Origin: Antedon mediterranea
Lineage: Eukaryota; Echinodermata; Crinoidea; Comatulida; Antedonidae
Direction: 5' to 3'
DNA: 64,000 bases
Assembly: GCF_964355755.1 (NCBI RefSeq)
Contig: NC_092675.1
Coordinates: forward strand, 6,854,312-6,918,311
Shown here in pieces: positions 1-15,117 of this stretch; the stretch's first letter is position 1; each line of letters begins with the position of its first letter. The position numbers and the translations under genes are program-made. Under the pieces are notes generated by a model that saw only the letters and a program-made list of their open reading frames with translations, had not been told where the DNA came from and did not search any database.

Positions 1-2310
1 GTCCTTCCACTTAAGTATTAAAGTTAATGCCTTCTACCCACTTAAATTTCAACCTCACACCCACATTCTAAAGGAACTTTCTTAAACCAAACAGCACCCA
101 CTCACACTTTGAAGCCTAGGCATTTTCTGCATATTCTAAAACAAATTTATGAATTAAATTATTTCCATTTGTTTCTATAATGCTTACTCAATGATTTAAA
201 CTATTACATAAGCATTCAAAACAGCAGTGCATTGATATGATGCTTTGATCATTTACCAATCGCTATTCATCCCTTAATCTATTCGTGCGTATAATGTCAA
301 TGAAATTATGTATTACGTTCAAACTGAAGAGTATTTGTTTTTATCTCTGCAACTTCTTCTGGTTACCATGTATGTTATGTTTTAATGTTAATTGTTGTTA
401 TATTTACTACTGGTATAAATTTCCGTAATGACCAATGCAGCAATCTGAATTTAATTTACACTCGTTGGTGATAGGGTGATGATATTTGACCGTAGACGGA
501 TGGTTGTGAATAAAAAGAGCACCCAATACAATTAACGTATTGAGATAGAGTAGCAGAGGCAGAGCCATTACATATCCGACCATGGGGGTTGTGTTTATTA
601 TTTACACGTACGGTCATCATCAAATAAGCTAATGTATTCATTAGAATAAAGGCCTATAGATACATTAAGTTATTATAATATGACCTAATTCACACACATT
701 TCTAGTTTATATAAGACATACGCCATTATCTTTCTCCATGCATCGTGCCGCATGAATACATTATTACATAAGCCTACGGTATGCAATACATTTTATTAGT
801 GAATATGTAGTCTATAATTCATGTATTTCTTATTTTACAGAAATGTTTATATATATTATTATTATAATATGACTTATTGTATATTTATATATATTTATAC
901 TGTATAACGGCTCGGTCTCCCTCAATTTGCGTAGGAGGAATGTGTAGGCGTACACGTGGTTAGTTAAACGAATTTCTTGGTATTTATCATTTCTAACACA
1001 AAATGTTTATTAGGCGGTGGCAATAATGAACTAAATACTATAATATCTATGATTCTCAATGTTATGTTGTAACGGGTAAAATAGAACCTTACTTACATAT
1101 TACTAGTGTGAACACTAAGATTATTAGGCCTATATTAGTATTGAGGATTGGAAGATGTTGAAGAATATAGCCTAATTAGTATTATTGGTAATGATTTATG
1201 ATGATGATGCTTATTAAATGTGGTACTAAAACAACGATGATGATTTAATCAAAATTGTCTCTACTTTATTAAGATGATAAAGAATTATGATATTATGATA
1301 CTGTGATGTATACAGTAAATATTTTACCTTATATGGTATCATGACGTACGACATTACTAGTGATGACGATACAGTTATCATTCTGAAGAAAGTGATCATT
1401 TACAATGATGATAATGCTAATGTATTTTCAACAATTATAATAATACTACAAAATTATCTTTGAAACGAGCACTCTTTCTTTGTTCTAAAGCTAACCCTGC
1501 CTCTGATTATCGTTGTAATTACCTGCATGTTGTAATTAGGAAGGATTAAAAAACTATATATGATAATAATACGGTATCAACATTACCATGTTTTACACAG
1601 TGAATCCGCATCTAATGGATAAACCAGGGACGGTGGCTTTACGGATCTGCAAGAAAAAAATACAGTTTCAATAAACATCTAGTACAATACAGATTAAAAA
1701 CTCAAAATCGAAAACCAAGACTCCAGCAAAAGTGTTTCGAGGATTCGAGTGAGGATGCACGTCCCGATGACTCCACATGCATCATACAATGCATTATTCG
1801 TGACGTCACTTGTTTCTGGGTTCTAGATCGTCGCAAATGGAAATCTCCGTAATAACTTCAGTAAGTCATTATGCATGTGTAAAGACTAAATGTCACGCCA
1901 AACAATAACGTTATTAGTACAATAATTACTCTTTAAAACAGTTATCAATAATTTAGATTTTAAAAACTGTAATTATTAGCATTAGTGATAACGCACTCGA
2001 TTCAGCTGTCACTAGATATATTCTAGCTGACTATCGCAAGTCATCTAGTATGGCTGTATATTAAATACGTAATATGACAGTTATAAGTAAATAAGGACAG
2101 ATTATAATGTTAGAACTGCTTCATTGAATGTGTACTTAGACTTCTCCACATTATGGCAATATTTCTCAAGTATTGTACCATGTATCACATCAGTATCATA
2201 AGGTCGGTTAATGGTTAGATAGGGTCTAACGATACAGAGTTTCACATGTGATGCTGTACCAATCAATTTGCCTATTCTGGACAACAAATACATACAGTAC
2301 ACTGGTTTAA

Positions 2311-2639
2311 AGATGTATTGGCCCCAAAAAACATAAACAATGATGAAGATAATTAAATCAGACTTTGAATAGGTTATTTTGTATAGTTTCAATCAAGTTA
2401 ATCGTTATTCGTAGATAAGATGTATAACGTTATTGCTTATAAAATAACATAAGGTTAAATCCAATTTTATTTTTTTTCAATTTTTAAAATCCAATTTTTG
2501 CTTTAAATTACAGTTTTTCAGGTAAATAAATGTTGTTTAGATCCAATTTTTGGTCAAAGTGGATAACTATTATGTTACATTATGGCATATTCAATTTAAA
2601 AAATTGTAAAAAATTATTTTTTAGATAGACAATATATCT
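2311..2639. mobile_element. TTAA-flanked MITE, family 2, copy 1
   Basis: A 329-bp AT-rich element with terminal inverted repeats beginning AGATGTATTG and ending CAATATATCT. It is flanked on both sides by TTAA (2,307-2,310 and 2,640-2,643), the target-site signature of piggyBac-type transposition. It is homologous in reverse orientation to 19,200-19,537, sharing several internal blocks. There is no coding capacity. Confidence 0.8.
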
Positions 2640-3439
2640 TTAATTGAAACTATTGTTATTTTTTTTCACTTTATATAATATATAAATATTACAAAATTAA
2701 ACAAACAGTGGAAAGAATTAGAAAACCTACGCGAAAAGAATATAAATATTATGCTATAATAAACATGCTTTGAATTAACAATCATTCAAACAGAATTATC
2801 TCCTGTATCAAAACATGGTTATCTGTCAAGTCATGGTTGATGGTTCAAAGATTACTAGAATAAGTGCAAGTCTTAGTTTTATACCAGAACGCGTAAGCCA
2901 AATATCCCGGATGGTGATTAAACAATAAAATATGACCGATAACACACCATAAAAATACAGCAATAAATATATATATAACATTAATAATATACAATATACG
3001 GGTAAAACAAACGAATACATAAGAGATATTAAAAAGCCACGTTATTAGTTTTAATCTATATGGATGCGAATCAGAATTGGACTATTACAACGAAAGTCAT
3101 GAGCATGATTTCTTGAAAAGCGTTGAGAAGTAGTCATGTTATAAGAAATGAAGATATTGAAATTTAGATGTAGCTTTCCGAGGAATGTAGTGTTACTTTG
3201 TTGACTCAGAGTTGTTTGAATAAAATACAAAGTAGTATACAACTAGTGTGGGTAATACATCTTTGTTTGTCATGTTGACCTGGTAAATAATAAATGAATA
3301 CAACTGAAAAACAATGAAGAGGAGGTGTTTTTGTATTAACTTTATTTCAGAAATCAATTAAATTTGTTTCTGATAAGTCTTCTAAAAATCATTCTACGGT
3401 TGCATTATGGGAGTATGTTTCCATACGTGTTTGATCCCA

Positions 3440-3535
3440 AAAAATACTGGGGTAATAATGCTTGTAAAGCGCCTTTGAGCATGATTACTCATGAAAAGGG
3501 CGCTATATAAATGTGATATTATATTATTATTTAAA
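3440..3535 (+). repeat. SINE/LINE-type 3' tail
   Basis: The segment carries the paired motif GTAAAGCGCC...GGGCGCTATATAAATG followed by ATT-rich sequence. This tail is seen on many animal SINEs and LINEs, presumably mobilised through it. No 5' head can be recognised. Confidence 0.45.
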
Positions 3536-5106
3536 TATCAATCAAACTAATCCAATACTTTTTTTTCTGCTGAAGATCTTAAAATAAATTACCTAATTTT
3601 AAAACTTTTAAATTTACATCTTTTTAAAGTTATATCAGTAATTTGAGTTTTGAACGACCTCTATAATTACCTTTAATTTACAGTTTTAGTTGCAAAAGTC
3701 AATTAACTAAATGATGGAACTAAAACTTTAAGACCCAAGACATGACCAAACCTAAACAAATACTTCATGAGGAAATGTTCTCGAATGATCGGAATCGAAC
3801 CGGTACTGGGTATGGTACTAGCGTTCCTGCTCCCAAAAGTTATCAATTCATAGAAGCACTGATGAAGAAAGTCTATCCGGTTGTTTTATAATTTTATAAT
3901 TCGAAATAATTTTAGGAGGGATTAGCAAAATAAATATGGTTTTCAAAATGTTTATTTTATCGTGAGGTGAAGAAACGTTTGTTGATTTGGCCTAACTTCA
4001 AGGTTCAATCAAATTTATAAAATTAAGAGTAAATTCTGCATACATTGTTATTAAATATTATATTATGATCTTGCTGTTATCATTACACTATTGAATGAAT
4101 AAATTATACCATTGTTACTAGGACTTACCATGACTAATGTATACAGAGTTAGTATTGGACATCTTTAGTGTTTATTATACAACAAAGCCTTTTTGCACGC
4201 GTCGTCCTAGTTTGCTTACCCGAGTTTCTACGTATTGTCTCGTAAACATAAACATAACGTTCAATTCATCCAAATTAATATAATCAAACTGCATATTGTT
4301 TTCTAAGTTTAGATTGGTGACGGATCAAGGCAATAGACGTATGACATGTAAATACTTTGCAACAAAAACAACAGAAGAAGAACGACTTTTCTTCATACAC
4401 TGTTGGATCTTGAATAAACAAATAATAATTATAATAAATAATAATGGGAATATGATTAATTACGTTTTGTTTTCTATTGATGAAGAATGAAGTCTTAATC
4501 CTGATTATTTGTTATACTTTGTTTTCATTTAAATAAATTATTTAATAAAATATAATTAAATAATTCCTATAATACAAGCACATTATTACTTTCGAAAGAT
4601 GAAGGCAAAACGTCGTCAATACATAACTATTTTGATAAATTGTAACTAAATCTATTAAAATAATCAATAAAGCTGCAAATCGATCATAAGTATTACCACC
4701 TCCAGTTTTCGACTTTAAACTTATAAACATGTTTATTGCATCCGGGATATTTCATTGATTTTCCTTACTATGACCAAGACAGTAATAAATGTTTACTATA
4801 CTATAATTGAAAAAAAGGACAAAGTTGTATCAGTTAAATTAATTCTTAGATAATACAGACATCGGTGTGTGTGGGATTTTCTGAGTAATACATGACTAAA
4901 AGGATATCATAGGATGTCTGTGTGGGTTTTGTAGGTACTAAAGTACAGTTGAAGAAACTGGCATTCAGTGTGATTTACAACGCGCGTGGGGTTTAACGCA
5001 CGCACGCACGTACATACAAATGCGCCTCAAATATTTGTGACAACATTCGTCTTCGAATACAGGCCACGATTATTCTCAATAAAAAATAACTACAAACTAA
5101 ACTTAA

Positions 5107-5349
5107 ACTCTGTTTACACTATCAAACTAGTTTTACTAAAAACAAGATCATATACATGGCTGCAGTCGCGTGCGCAAATTTGAGTTAGTGTTTACCGACC
5201 GACCAACCGACCGACATAGTGAACTGTAGAGTCGCGTTTGCACGCGACTAAAAGGTATGGTGTGCCCAAATATGGTAGTGATATACCATCATCGTGTCCA
5301 TATAGGCACATCACATTATTTTGTCACATAAAGTTTATGTAAACAGAGT
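5107..5349. mobile_element. TTAA-flanked MITE, family 3, with a nested short palindromic element
   Basis: The ends are inverted repeats (ACTCTGTTTACACTATC and its complement), with TTAA on the left and a TTTA-like site on the right. The family recurs at 9,280-9,412 and 23,698-23,860. A second element of about 105 bp (5,151-5,255), with inverted AGTCGCGTGC ends and a run of CGAC repeats between them, is inserted inside. The same nested element is found alone at 44,123-44,220 and 46,530-46,627. Confidence 0.65.
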
Positions 5350-8300
5350 TTTAGATAATGTACACATCTATTTTTGTGTCCAATTGCGGCTCTAAATAAA
5401 ATCAAATAGAATACAGTAATACCACCACACACCTGTAAGTAACTAAAATGTGGGCGTGGTCTAGTCATATTATTATCTTTTGGGTATAGGCATTACATTT
5501 TGGGATTAACTCCATTTCCTTCTAATTTTATGGACATGAGTTTCTTAACAATTCTTCAGACCAGAGTATCATGCGCATTCGTTATCCTAGCAAGAAACAG
5601 AGAACACATCTTATAATCTCTATATTTGATGCTTTCTTCATATGACGGAACATCTTCCACAAAGTTTCACCGATAAGATGATCACCCACGTGAAATTTTA
5701 AAATCCAAGGTCTTCAGATTCTCCCACATTTTGCAAACTGATTGCGAATTTAATTTCAAAATGTACGTGATTGTTGGCGTGCCCTTGGGCAATCATGAAT
5801 ACATCGATCAAGATGAGATCGTAGTTGTGACGTCATCAGCCTTATTCAAACGAATTCATAACTCGAGGAAATTGATCATCTTTAATATGAACTGAATATT
5901 TTGGTTAGATATGTATTTTCATATGTACTAATCATAATATTGTAAAAATAATAAATAATATAAGCTCGTTTGTTTACTTAATTTATGTTGTTGTCTTTAC
6001 AAGCTTTAATATAATATCATAAAGATGTTATTAAGTATATAATAATAATAATATTCATAGATTTTATACTATAGAGGCCTTTAGTATTATCTATACATAC
6101 AATATTAATGCGGTAATGTAAACAACATCGAGTTTATTACTACTATACTACCACGCCTATGTTTGTAATAACAGGTTGTCATATTAACGACAACATGATA
6201 AGGATAATTATTACTAAATAATTCATGTTTTTAATTTATTTTTTATATTCCACACCTGTCAGCCAATTACACAGGGTACTGGTAAAGGATAGTATTACAG
6301 TACAATATACCATCCACCAATGCATTATAATTCATAATAGAGTTAACATTGTAAACATTTAATAGCAAGGAAATGTATTATTATGACAATTAAGTACTAA
6401 TTAATTAACTCCAAAAAGTAGTATAAATAAGTCTGTACGACGAGATCGAGTCTATTGTGAAAAATAAATTAAAACAAATAAATAAATAATTAAATAACTA
6501 CATACTTCTTACATGGCATACTGTAACTATGGTAATATTTATATAGCAATAGAAGCTATGTAAGTAACATAATGCAGGTATCTGGGTCCTATGATGTTCA
6601 ATTTCTTTTATTTTGGAAATAATTATATCTATTATATAAATACAAAACAAATAAATATTATACAAAAAAATGATATCAAAAATACAGTACCCTGAATATG
6701 TATATATGTAGAAATAAACACTGAAGTTTGAATAAGAGAATAACAAGAATGATTAAGAAAGACACATTGACACTCAGGAAGAATGAAATGAAAGATTAGA
6801 CCATTTTGGAAAGAAAGAAACATTGAAAGAATAAAATCAAATCAGGTGGAAGGATACAAATGAACATTCGAATACGTGAAGAGAGTAAAGGAATAAACAA
6901 GTGACATGATAATAAATATGAGACAAATAGATGTGGCAAGGTCATGTAAATTATAGAAGAGATTAGATGGAATGGAAGGAAAGAAATATGGAGAGATAAG
7001 TAGAGAAATTTGCTATGAATCTACAAGAGAGCAACTGAAGAAGAAAGTATTATGTATATAATATATTAATATAATTAAGTTATTACCTACAAACCTATTT
7101 TAACATTTAATTGAGAAACAAAGTCTACACATAGAGGGCCTTCGCGCTCGAGCATAATGTAAAGCGTTTACGGACAGCAGGAAAAAATAATTTCTATTTT
7201 GCGCCAAATACGGTTCTGATTATCCCAAGGACCATTCGTATCTATCAATTTGTATATTCAGTAACTTTTTATGAATATTCATTAATTAATAATCATTGAT
7301 GACGTATTGACGCACTGAAGTTATGAGTCGGGTATGATTTGAATTACACTCTGTAATATTGATTACTTTATTAACGCCATAGATCATTCAAAATACAAAC
7401 TACATTTATAGACTAGTTGCCTTTCATAGATCAGGCGAGCAGTCTCGGAATCGATACGACAAGTCAGCGATAATAGCATTACTGAGAGGAAATTACCAGC
7501 GATGTGTGAACACTGTATCGTCTATATTTAATTCATTCACTCACTTACCTGATTAGGGAATAGAATTCTACGTCAACACTATCCTAGACATCGTATAATT
7601 CAGCGACTAAAATCCATGATATCCTATGATGGGTAAGAGTGAAGCAACTAAGGCACGGCTTCTCGGATAGGCGATTGCACTGGAGAATGAGTAGAAATAT
7701 GCAGATTGCAATTAAATACTGTGCTTTATTAACATTTTCTTCACGGGTGCATTCGAGCGTAACATGTTCTAAACAACACTGCTACTGCTTCTCAAAAAGG
7801 AATCATCGGTACATACGTCATGCTTACGTTTGTAGGTTACCATGGTTGTATAACGACAACCTTCAATCATTATCAGTATTAGGAATCGGTTTTACTCAAT
7901 ATACTATCTTAGAAAAAAACGTAAAGGATGAATTTAAAGCCATTTCAATAAAACCGTTTGGATTGTAATTGGGAAGACAGCCAGGTGGTGCAGAAGAGTA
8001 TTTATTTAAGCCTAATATACAATACTACAATACATATTATGTATGGCTCATGATTTCTAACTTTTTTATTGTTTATTATTATTATCGAATTTGAGGTCTT
8101 AACAAACGAAACTAATACAAACCTTTCATGTTTCATTATGAAATCAATTATATTATAGTACTATTAAATAAAATAAAAATAGTAAACATGAATGATAAGA
8201 AGAAAAGATGTTACGGTTAACATACATTTTTTTTTAAGAAAGCCGACCCGATCTATACTATCATTGTTTCAACACTGTTTTGTATCTTGCTGCGTTGTTC

Positions 8301-9279
8301 TTTTTATTGTATGTGTCCTGTCCTCAGGCATTTGAAATACATTTGAATACAGTATCCTCACACATGACATAATTTATCTATTAGGCCTATAGGTTCATGA
8401 TACAAGATTAAAGAAGTCTTATTTTGAAAAAAAATTGTAATGTTTATGAAATTGAGGAAATATAAACCATATGGACATTTGATTTTTTTAAAAAGGGGGA
8501 AGAAAGCAAATGGAAATATTTTATGGAACTGAATTGATTGCCAAAGAACGCGAACTGAATGTTGAAGAAATGTTCAGAGTTATTGTGGATCGGACTATTG
8601 AAAAGCGAAGAGAAAATTGAAAGGAAAAAAGAATAATAGAAAAGGACTAAATGTAATGTGTTTTACTGATTATTCCTCTTTATGTGTTAAATAACAGGTA
8701 AAATACTTTTGGATGGTCCTTTCACAGTGGATAAACAAAATATGAAGATATCTGTTTTGTAAGAAGCGGTAATCATTAAAAATAAAATAAGTTCTTTTTG
8801 TTATTAATAAAGAAAAATAAAAATTCTATTTCCGTGATGATATATTTGCTACCAGCCAAAACCTTAGAGTAATAATCATCGTAGGCGTATCTCAAAGAAC
8901 ATAAACCCACGCTCTCAGTGGGCAACAGAAAACAATGTAATGCAATAAGACAGATGCTTTTTGTCTGATTAAGGAGAGTTATGAGTTCTTTCTTCTTCTG
9001 ATTTTCATCTCCTGCTCTGCAATTAACCTACTCTGGTGCTTACTATTAATAGCGCTCTAACGGACTTTTCATTCGGAAACTACATTAGAACAACAGTATT
9101 CTTGCACACAACACAACTAATAGGCCTATGTTATTGTATTACTGTAGTATTGAAGAAAAACATCAATGCTTCTAGACTGAACAATCGAATTAGTTTCTAA
9201 TTTAAAGATTTGATTATACGCCAAATTATAAACGTGTTGGTCACGCAAATTGTCATGAATCTGTAGATTTCGCACTCTA

Positions 9280-9412
9280 AAGCTCTGTCTACACTATCAA
9301 ACCTTATGTGACAAAAAATGACATGTGCCCATATATGGACACGATGATGTCATATTACTACCTTATTTGGGCACACTTTGTTGTCAAACTAGTTTGATAG
9401 TGAAGACAGAGC
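9280..9412. mobile_element. MITE, family 3, short copy
   Basis: A 133-bp copy with inverted ends AGCTCTGTCTACACTATC / GATAGTGAAGACAGAGC. It also shares internal blocks with the copy at 23,698-23,860: GTGCCCAT, TATGGACA, ATGATGTCA and CAAACTAGTTTGATAGTG. Confidence 0.7.
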
Positions 9413-10397
9413 GTGGAGGAAGGTTTTCTATGATTGGTCAGAATAATTCATATGTATATGCTTTGGTCGTATTTTGGTCGATTTTCAATAACATTTAGAA
9501 GCGTAGTAGCCACAACTTTAATGAACACAAGTCATTCAAAAGACATTTTAAAATGTTAGGCCTCGGCACCTCTATCTATACTTCAAAATAGGACAGTGTA
9601 GTATTCACAAATGAGGGTGGCACTGAGGTGGATGTAACTCCTCACACAGGAGATATTGTGGTTTAGGCGGTTCGCCTTCAAAGTGATGGCGTTGAATATG
9701 TTATTGATATCACTGAGTGTATGCTTAGTTACGAACGCTACAGACACATCTAGAACATATCGATCATGTATGTGTTAATACTACATATGACGTAATCGCA
9801 GAACATGTAGCATATATTATTGTTTAATGATATAACAAATGATAAAGGTCATTAATAATTATTTTGTTTTCTTTTCATTATTATTAAAATATAAAATTGT
9901 AAACTAATGTGGAATTCACAGTCACAAAAAAAAGTTGCCAAAAACAAGATCAAAACAAGATCACATAAAATGAAAAATCGGTAGTTAATCCGCTTTTCTC
10001 GAAGTAGAAACACTAGTAAGGTACTTTAGAATTGTGTTGTTTCATCAGCTATTTTGGTACACATTACAATTTAAGGCTTTGAATGAATTCGGTGTTGTAT
10101 CACGTAGACCTTTTCGTTGATCTGTTGTCGTATAATCGAATTAAGATTATGTTTCCTATCTATAAACTCTTAATATACTTAACTCTGTATTTTATTATTT
10201 GTATTGTCAATTGTGGCGGCATTATTTTTTGAATACATTTGAATTTTGATAATTGATTGCGAGTAAGTAAATCAGTAGTATTGTTGTGTTTGTTTTCACC
10301 ATAACTGGCGCTTAGACAATTGACGATAGTAAAGATTGTAATATCAGTCTTTGACGAAAGTTAGTAACGTCACAGAGGAATCGGATTATTTCACGAG

Positions 10398-10523
10398 CAA
10401 GCCGAACGAACACGAACAGTACACGAATAGGCTTGAATATTGAGAATTCGATCGTTTGGGAACAAGCCGAACGAACACGAACAGTACACGAATATGCTCG
10501 AATAATGAGAATTCGATCGTTCA
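10398..10523. repeat. 65-bp direct repeat, two copies
   Basis: Two adjacent units of period 65 bp start at 10,398 and 10,463 with the shared string CAAGCCGAACGAACACGAA. They differ at a few bases only. No coding or structural role is visible. Confidence 0.7.
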
Positions 10524-10867
10524 CGTTCTTGATGTATAAATGTTAAATTTTTATGAGTGACACATTTTTTATAACGTTATTTACAATTGGTGACAAAAAT
10601 CTTAAAGGAATCAGTCTAACGCTTAAGATTTAATTGTTTTTAAAGTTCAAATTATTTTGGTTGAACAACTGCTAAATTACAATCGTCGTTGCGTTTAAGA
10701 CCAGTCGATATTGTTTAATCATGGGCAAAATTGTTTTACACAATGATGTGAAAATGGCCAGTGCATGACGTATAAGAACCCGGATGGAATACATAACCTG
10801 ATGAATACAATGTTTTAATGATTGAAAGATCTATTGTGATTTATGCGATGCTATAACGCGTTACCAT

Positions 10868-11100
10868 TTGACGCAACGCAAGGACGTAGTCTCGCCGTAA
10901 CTGATTTGACCAATCATAACATCTTTTTCTCGGCACTGCATCGGATTTCTCAAGAAATGAAAACTATTGTCGTATGTGAACCCACAGCACATAGAACCAC
11001 CTGATAATAACAACTCGACGATTATCTAAACTGTAGTTTGTGGTTGTCAACTCACTTGCGTTGCGCATACGTCGTCTGCGTTGCGTCCAAGTGATAACGC
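10868..11100. mobile_element. Degenerate MITE, family 1 relic
   Basis: The segment contains the family 1 internal blocks ACGCAACGCAAGGACGTA and TTGACCAATCA near 10,870-10,915, and the opposed blocks TCACTTGCGTTGCG and TTGCGTCCAAGTG near 11,050-11,095. The outer terminal repeats are eroded, so the limits are approximate. Confidence 0.4.
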
Positions 11101-13299
11101 TGTTTTATTTGCATCGAGAAAAGCGGTTGTAGTCACTCGCTGCTGTTTTATTTTAAGTAGAATCATCCCGTATAAACCTATATTGCATGTGTAAAGGGAT
11201 ATATATACTGAAAATGCTATTTTCCTTGTGTAAGGCCGGTTTTCCACTAGGTGAACTTATTCATGCGAATCGAAAAGTGTTATGCGCATACGTATTTTTT
11301 ATATTTTCATCTACTTTTTATGACGTGAAAAATGCGCAACAAATCGAAACTCGGCATTTAGGTACATTCCTTTTTACTAATAAATGTGAACTTAAATTGA
11401 ATTTTCAACAACTAACGTTGGTGTGTTTTAATTCCATGGCATGTGTTGTAAAAACAGGTCCATATACCATATATACACATAACACGGACTCCAAAGTTGT
11501 TTTTTTTTTAATCGTTTAAGCCTAATCATGTATTTATACTTATGAATATATTTCCTGACAAATAACAATAATCTGGCAAATTAATGTTCGTCACAAAAAT
11601 ATATATAAAAAAAGCTAATTTTAAAAGGATCTTGGCTAAACTCTGAAAAAATCCGGGCAGTCAAATTGCTAAAAGTGACTCTTGCTACTACTGTATGCAA
11701 CTAAATAAGACCGTACAAACGAAATTTATTGAAAGTTCATTCTTCAATATATTAAGAAATCGACGAGTGACTCATTGTATTGCGTGCCTACAACCGTAGT
11801 TCTCATTAAATGTGTCCTGTTATAATATCGGACTTCATATTTACGTAAGTTGCAATAGTATGTGGTTAATTAGAGTCGTATTCAGACGAATATTATCTTC
11901 TGAAATGTCAATATTTAACGAACAATACAATGTCGCATTGGGTTAAAGTCTCATTTGATGTTTTAGATTGTAATATTCTGTAAGGTCTAGCAATTTAATT
12001 TCAAGATATTGAACTTGCTATTCAGGATCAAAATAAGGAATTTTGTTAAACGGTTTAAAATTAAGTCGATAACTAATAACGTATTTGGAATATGTATGTG
12101 GTATTATTATGGAAACAACCGATGTTAATTATATTTTTAATAATAATAATAACAAAAAAAATTATCCGATACAAGCCTAGCGACAATAAACAGCCTGACC
12201 ATATCGTGTCTGCAAACCTGGTGTTTTATTTTATAATGAGAAATCATTATAGAGGGTTAGCTGTAAGTTTATATTTAGGTATATCATATATAGATATTTT
12301 ATCTAGACATGATACCACATACCGTACGAGAATCTGCTGAACTGGTTTTAAGACAGCTTCGTGTAAAAGTGCGCAATCAATTCCATCATGCGTCTAAGCC
12401 ATTTTACTGTTGTTGCGAACCGTGTATTATAATATCGATTTAAAGATTGGATTACACACCATACTGTGAAGGTGTACGCTAATACCAGAGTGATATCCAA
12501 TAGATCACCATTATTGTTTGAATTACTAGGCATTAGCCTACATGAGTCTTGAAAATTGTTGTTAAAATATTAGTACACAGTACGTAGCCTATTAGGTCAA
12601 CGCAAAAATTGTATCGTGTTAAAACTCAACAATTATTGCCGAAATTCGACAAATCTACGAGCTTTCGTGTATTGTTTGATTTCATTTAAACAAACAAATT
12701 AATCATGCATTTCTCAGGTCATGTTTTTGTCATGAATGATCTTTAACAATAAATGATCAATTCAAATGTTCTTACGTCACGATGGCGCGTATCGACATCA
12801 TTATGCGCTAAGGTAATAACCAATAATAGCGACCTACACCAGGGGAACCTAATATCCATTAGGCATTGAATGATTAATTATTGAATGGCTAGTCAATTAA
12901 CAGGTTCAGGTATGATACATGCTTACAGTGGCTTTTTCTCGAGTATTGAAACATAGGCCTACTATACATTTACATTTATGAGTAATATTTTATGGTTTTT
13001 TAATCTTTATTAATAAACTATTTGCAAGATATATAAATTACATTTCCTGTACGTTGTTCACATACCAGTGACGTCATGTCAATTCATTTTGCACATGCGG
13101 TGATTTCAGGACGTGCTTATTCTCACTCGATTCCTCGGCATGGTTTTGGCGAATTCTAGGTTCAGGTCCACGATTCGTAGGTCGTCGCCGTATTAGGCCA
13201 ATTCGTGTATCGGTTATGTCGTTAGTTCAATTAATTCTTACGTAACTCACACATGTACGTATACATGTTTGCTCGAGCCTATATAATAATCTAGATTTA

Positions 13300-13575
13300 G
13301 GACGCAACGCAAGAGCCGTAAGCGCAACATCAGTGAGTTGACCAATCAATTATTCGAACTGTCGCTTGTCATTGGTCAACTCACTTCGTCTATGAACTTG
13401 ATTTGTGTAATTTGTGTGTAGTGTAAACCACGCTTGGTGCCGGGATCTACCCGACGGAGGGGCAACGTGTCCAACGTGCCGGTGTCAATCTATCTGAGGC
13501 TTCCCTCTCCTTAGATAAGCACCACCTTTGTGAAAGAGCATGCCACATCTCATCACCGGATTATAATAATAAAGG
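13300..13575. repeat. MITE family 1 relic followed by a GC-rich SINE-like block
   Basis: 13,300-13,438 has the family 1 arrangement: GACGCAACGC, GAGTTGACCAATCA, TGGTCAACTCACTTCG, then ACCACGCTTGG. The GC-rich stretch that follows (13,439-13,575) ends in ATTATAATAATAAAG, which resembles a SINE tail. I did not find a second copy in this window, so the SINE reading is tentative. Confidence 0.4.
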
Positions 13576-15117
13576 TGCATGATATGCTAGACGAATGCAT
13601 GTTTATGTATGACACGCTATAGAAGATTACATATGCTTATCTATATGACACTGTGATGATAATGTTATAGACAAATCTATGTTTATTATGAGGCTGTGAG
13701 GAGGCCAGGATAATGCAGATCAGAAGCTGATTCTATGTTTGCAATGTCTCCTCTTTAGAGCGTTTCTACCTAACAGCGAACGATTTTGATCATTTGCATA
13801 TTATCATTTTCCGTCGATTTATATATTATACAATAGACATATTATAGTCCGTGATTATGTCATGATGAGTATCCATTTATGTTACAATATCACCCGCAAT
13901 TCTAGAATCTAAGACCTACATCTAGAAAAAACCGATGACGTCATAACTTAGGTAAGAAAAGATTCAGGTCTTTGTTTGGTTAGGGTGTGATATCTAGAAA
14001 TTGCTTGTTAACCGTGAATGACTGAAAGACTATTCCAGTACACTGATCATGTCAAATATTTGATTTATAGTCATGTTAAAATTAATCAAACTTACCTAGG
14101 CCCTCGCACGTTGCAGTTCGGTGAACGTGGTCGTCCAATGGATGATAACAGCCTTTTAGGCACGCTGCATGAGAAGTGCGCCTAAAAAACTTAGCGTGTA
14201 TTCTTTTAAAAATAATTGAGCATTATGATAAAAGATCTTCTGCTACACGAACACAAATCAGTAACATCATATTCCTATCCGAGTTTCCACCTTCTATACT
14301 GATGAAATGGTTCAGTTATTAAATAATCCCACGCTCTGTTCTAATAATCATAATGCGAGGTTGAATATTATATTGCGTCGTCTTCGTATCATCTGCGCTC
14401 TATGTTGTTGTTATTATTCAAAAGCTCACGCAATAAACATTGGGCATTTTGGTATCATTAGCAATAGCATAAAAACAGCCTATCATATAACAAGGTGTTA
14501 TGGTTCACGTAGTGTATGAATAATGCCCGTCAGATGGTTGGTTATTCATCGATGCTGGTACGTTGTAATAAATGTACTGAAACGTAGACACACAAATTAC
14601 ATAAATTATTCAATCGTTTCGTTTCTGCCAATAGTGTACGCATAATTGATGATTATAACAAAGAAGAAAAAGGTTGGATCTTATTTATTAATGATATAAT
14701 ATAATACTAATATTTCAGTATTGCGTGATTACGATAACACTATTTTAATTGGAATATATTGGTTGTGAATATATCATCTGTTTAATCCACTGCGTTAGTT
14801 AATAAAGCATTTGGAGTGGTTGGTGCTCAGGTTGTCTATCTGTCCGGCCGTCGTTATGATATAGGTAGTAATCTCTGTTGATGATGTCGTTGATCAACTA
14901 ATCAGAGCGGTTATTCCATTCATGTTCGTGTACAATAATACGCATATCCATCAAGGTCATCATGCTTTATTACTAGTAATAATAGATATTGAATATATTT
15001 TATATGCAGTAAGACCTCCTATATGCCCCACCCATTGCTTAACGCCTTGTATTAAAAACTGTATGGTTCGCTATCCGTTTTGTTTGTTTGTTTTATCTGT
15101 ATACTGGGTGCTGTACT

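Noticed and set aside
3779-3840. tRNA-like B-box (reverse complement GGTTCGATTCC)
   Set aside because: No convincing A-box or acceptor stem; at best a SINE relic, so not listed as a tRNA.
7639-7968. 109-codon open frame on the plus strand
   Set aside because: No domain-like pattern, no signal peptide, no splice partner and no repeat of the frame elsewhere; likely chance in AT-rich DNA.
11187-11519. 110-codon open frame on the plus strand
   Set aside because: Composition is that of translated AT-rich intergenic DNA, and it overlaps MITE relics.
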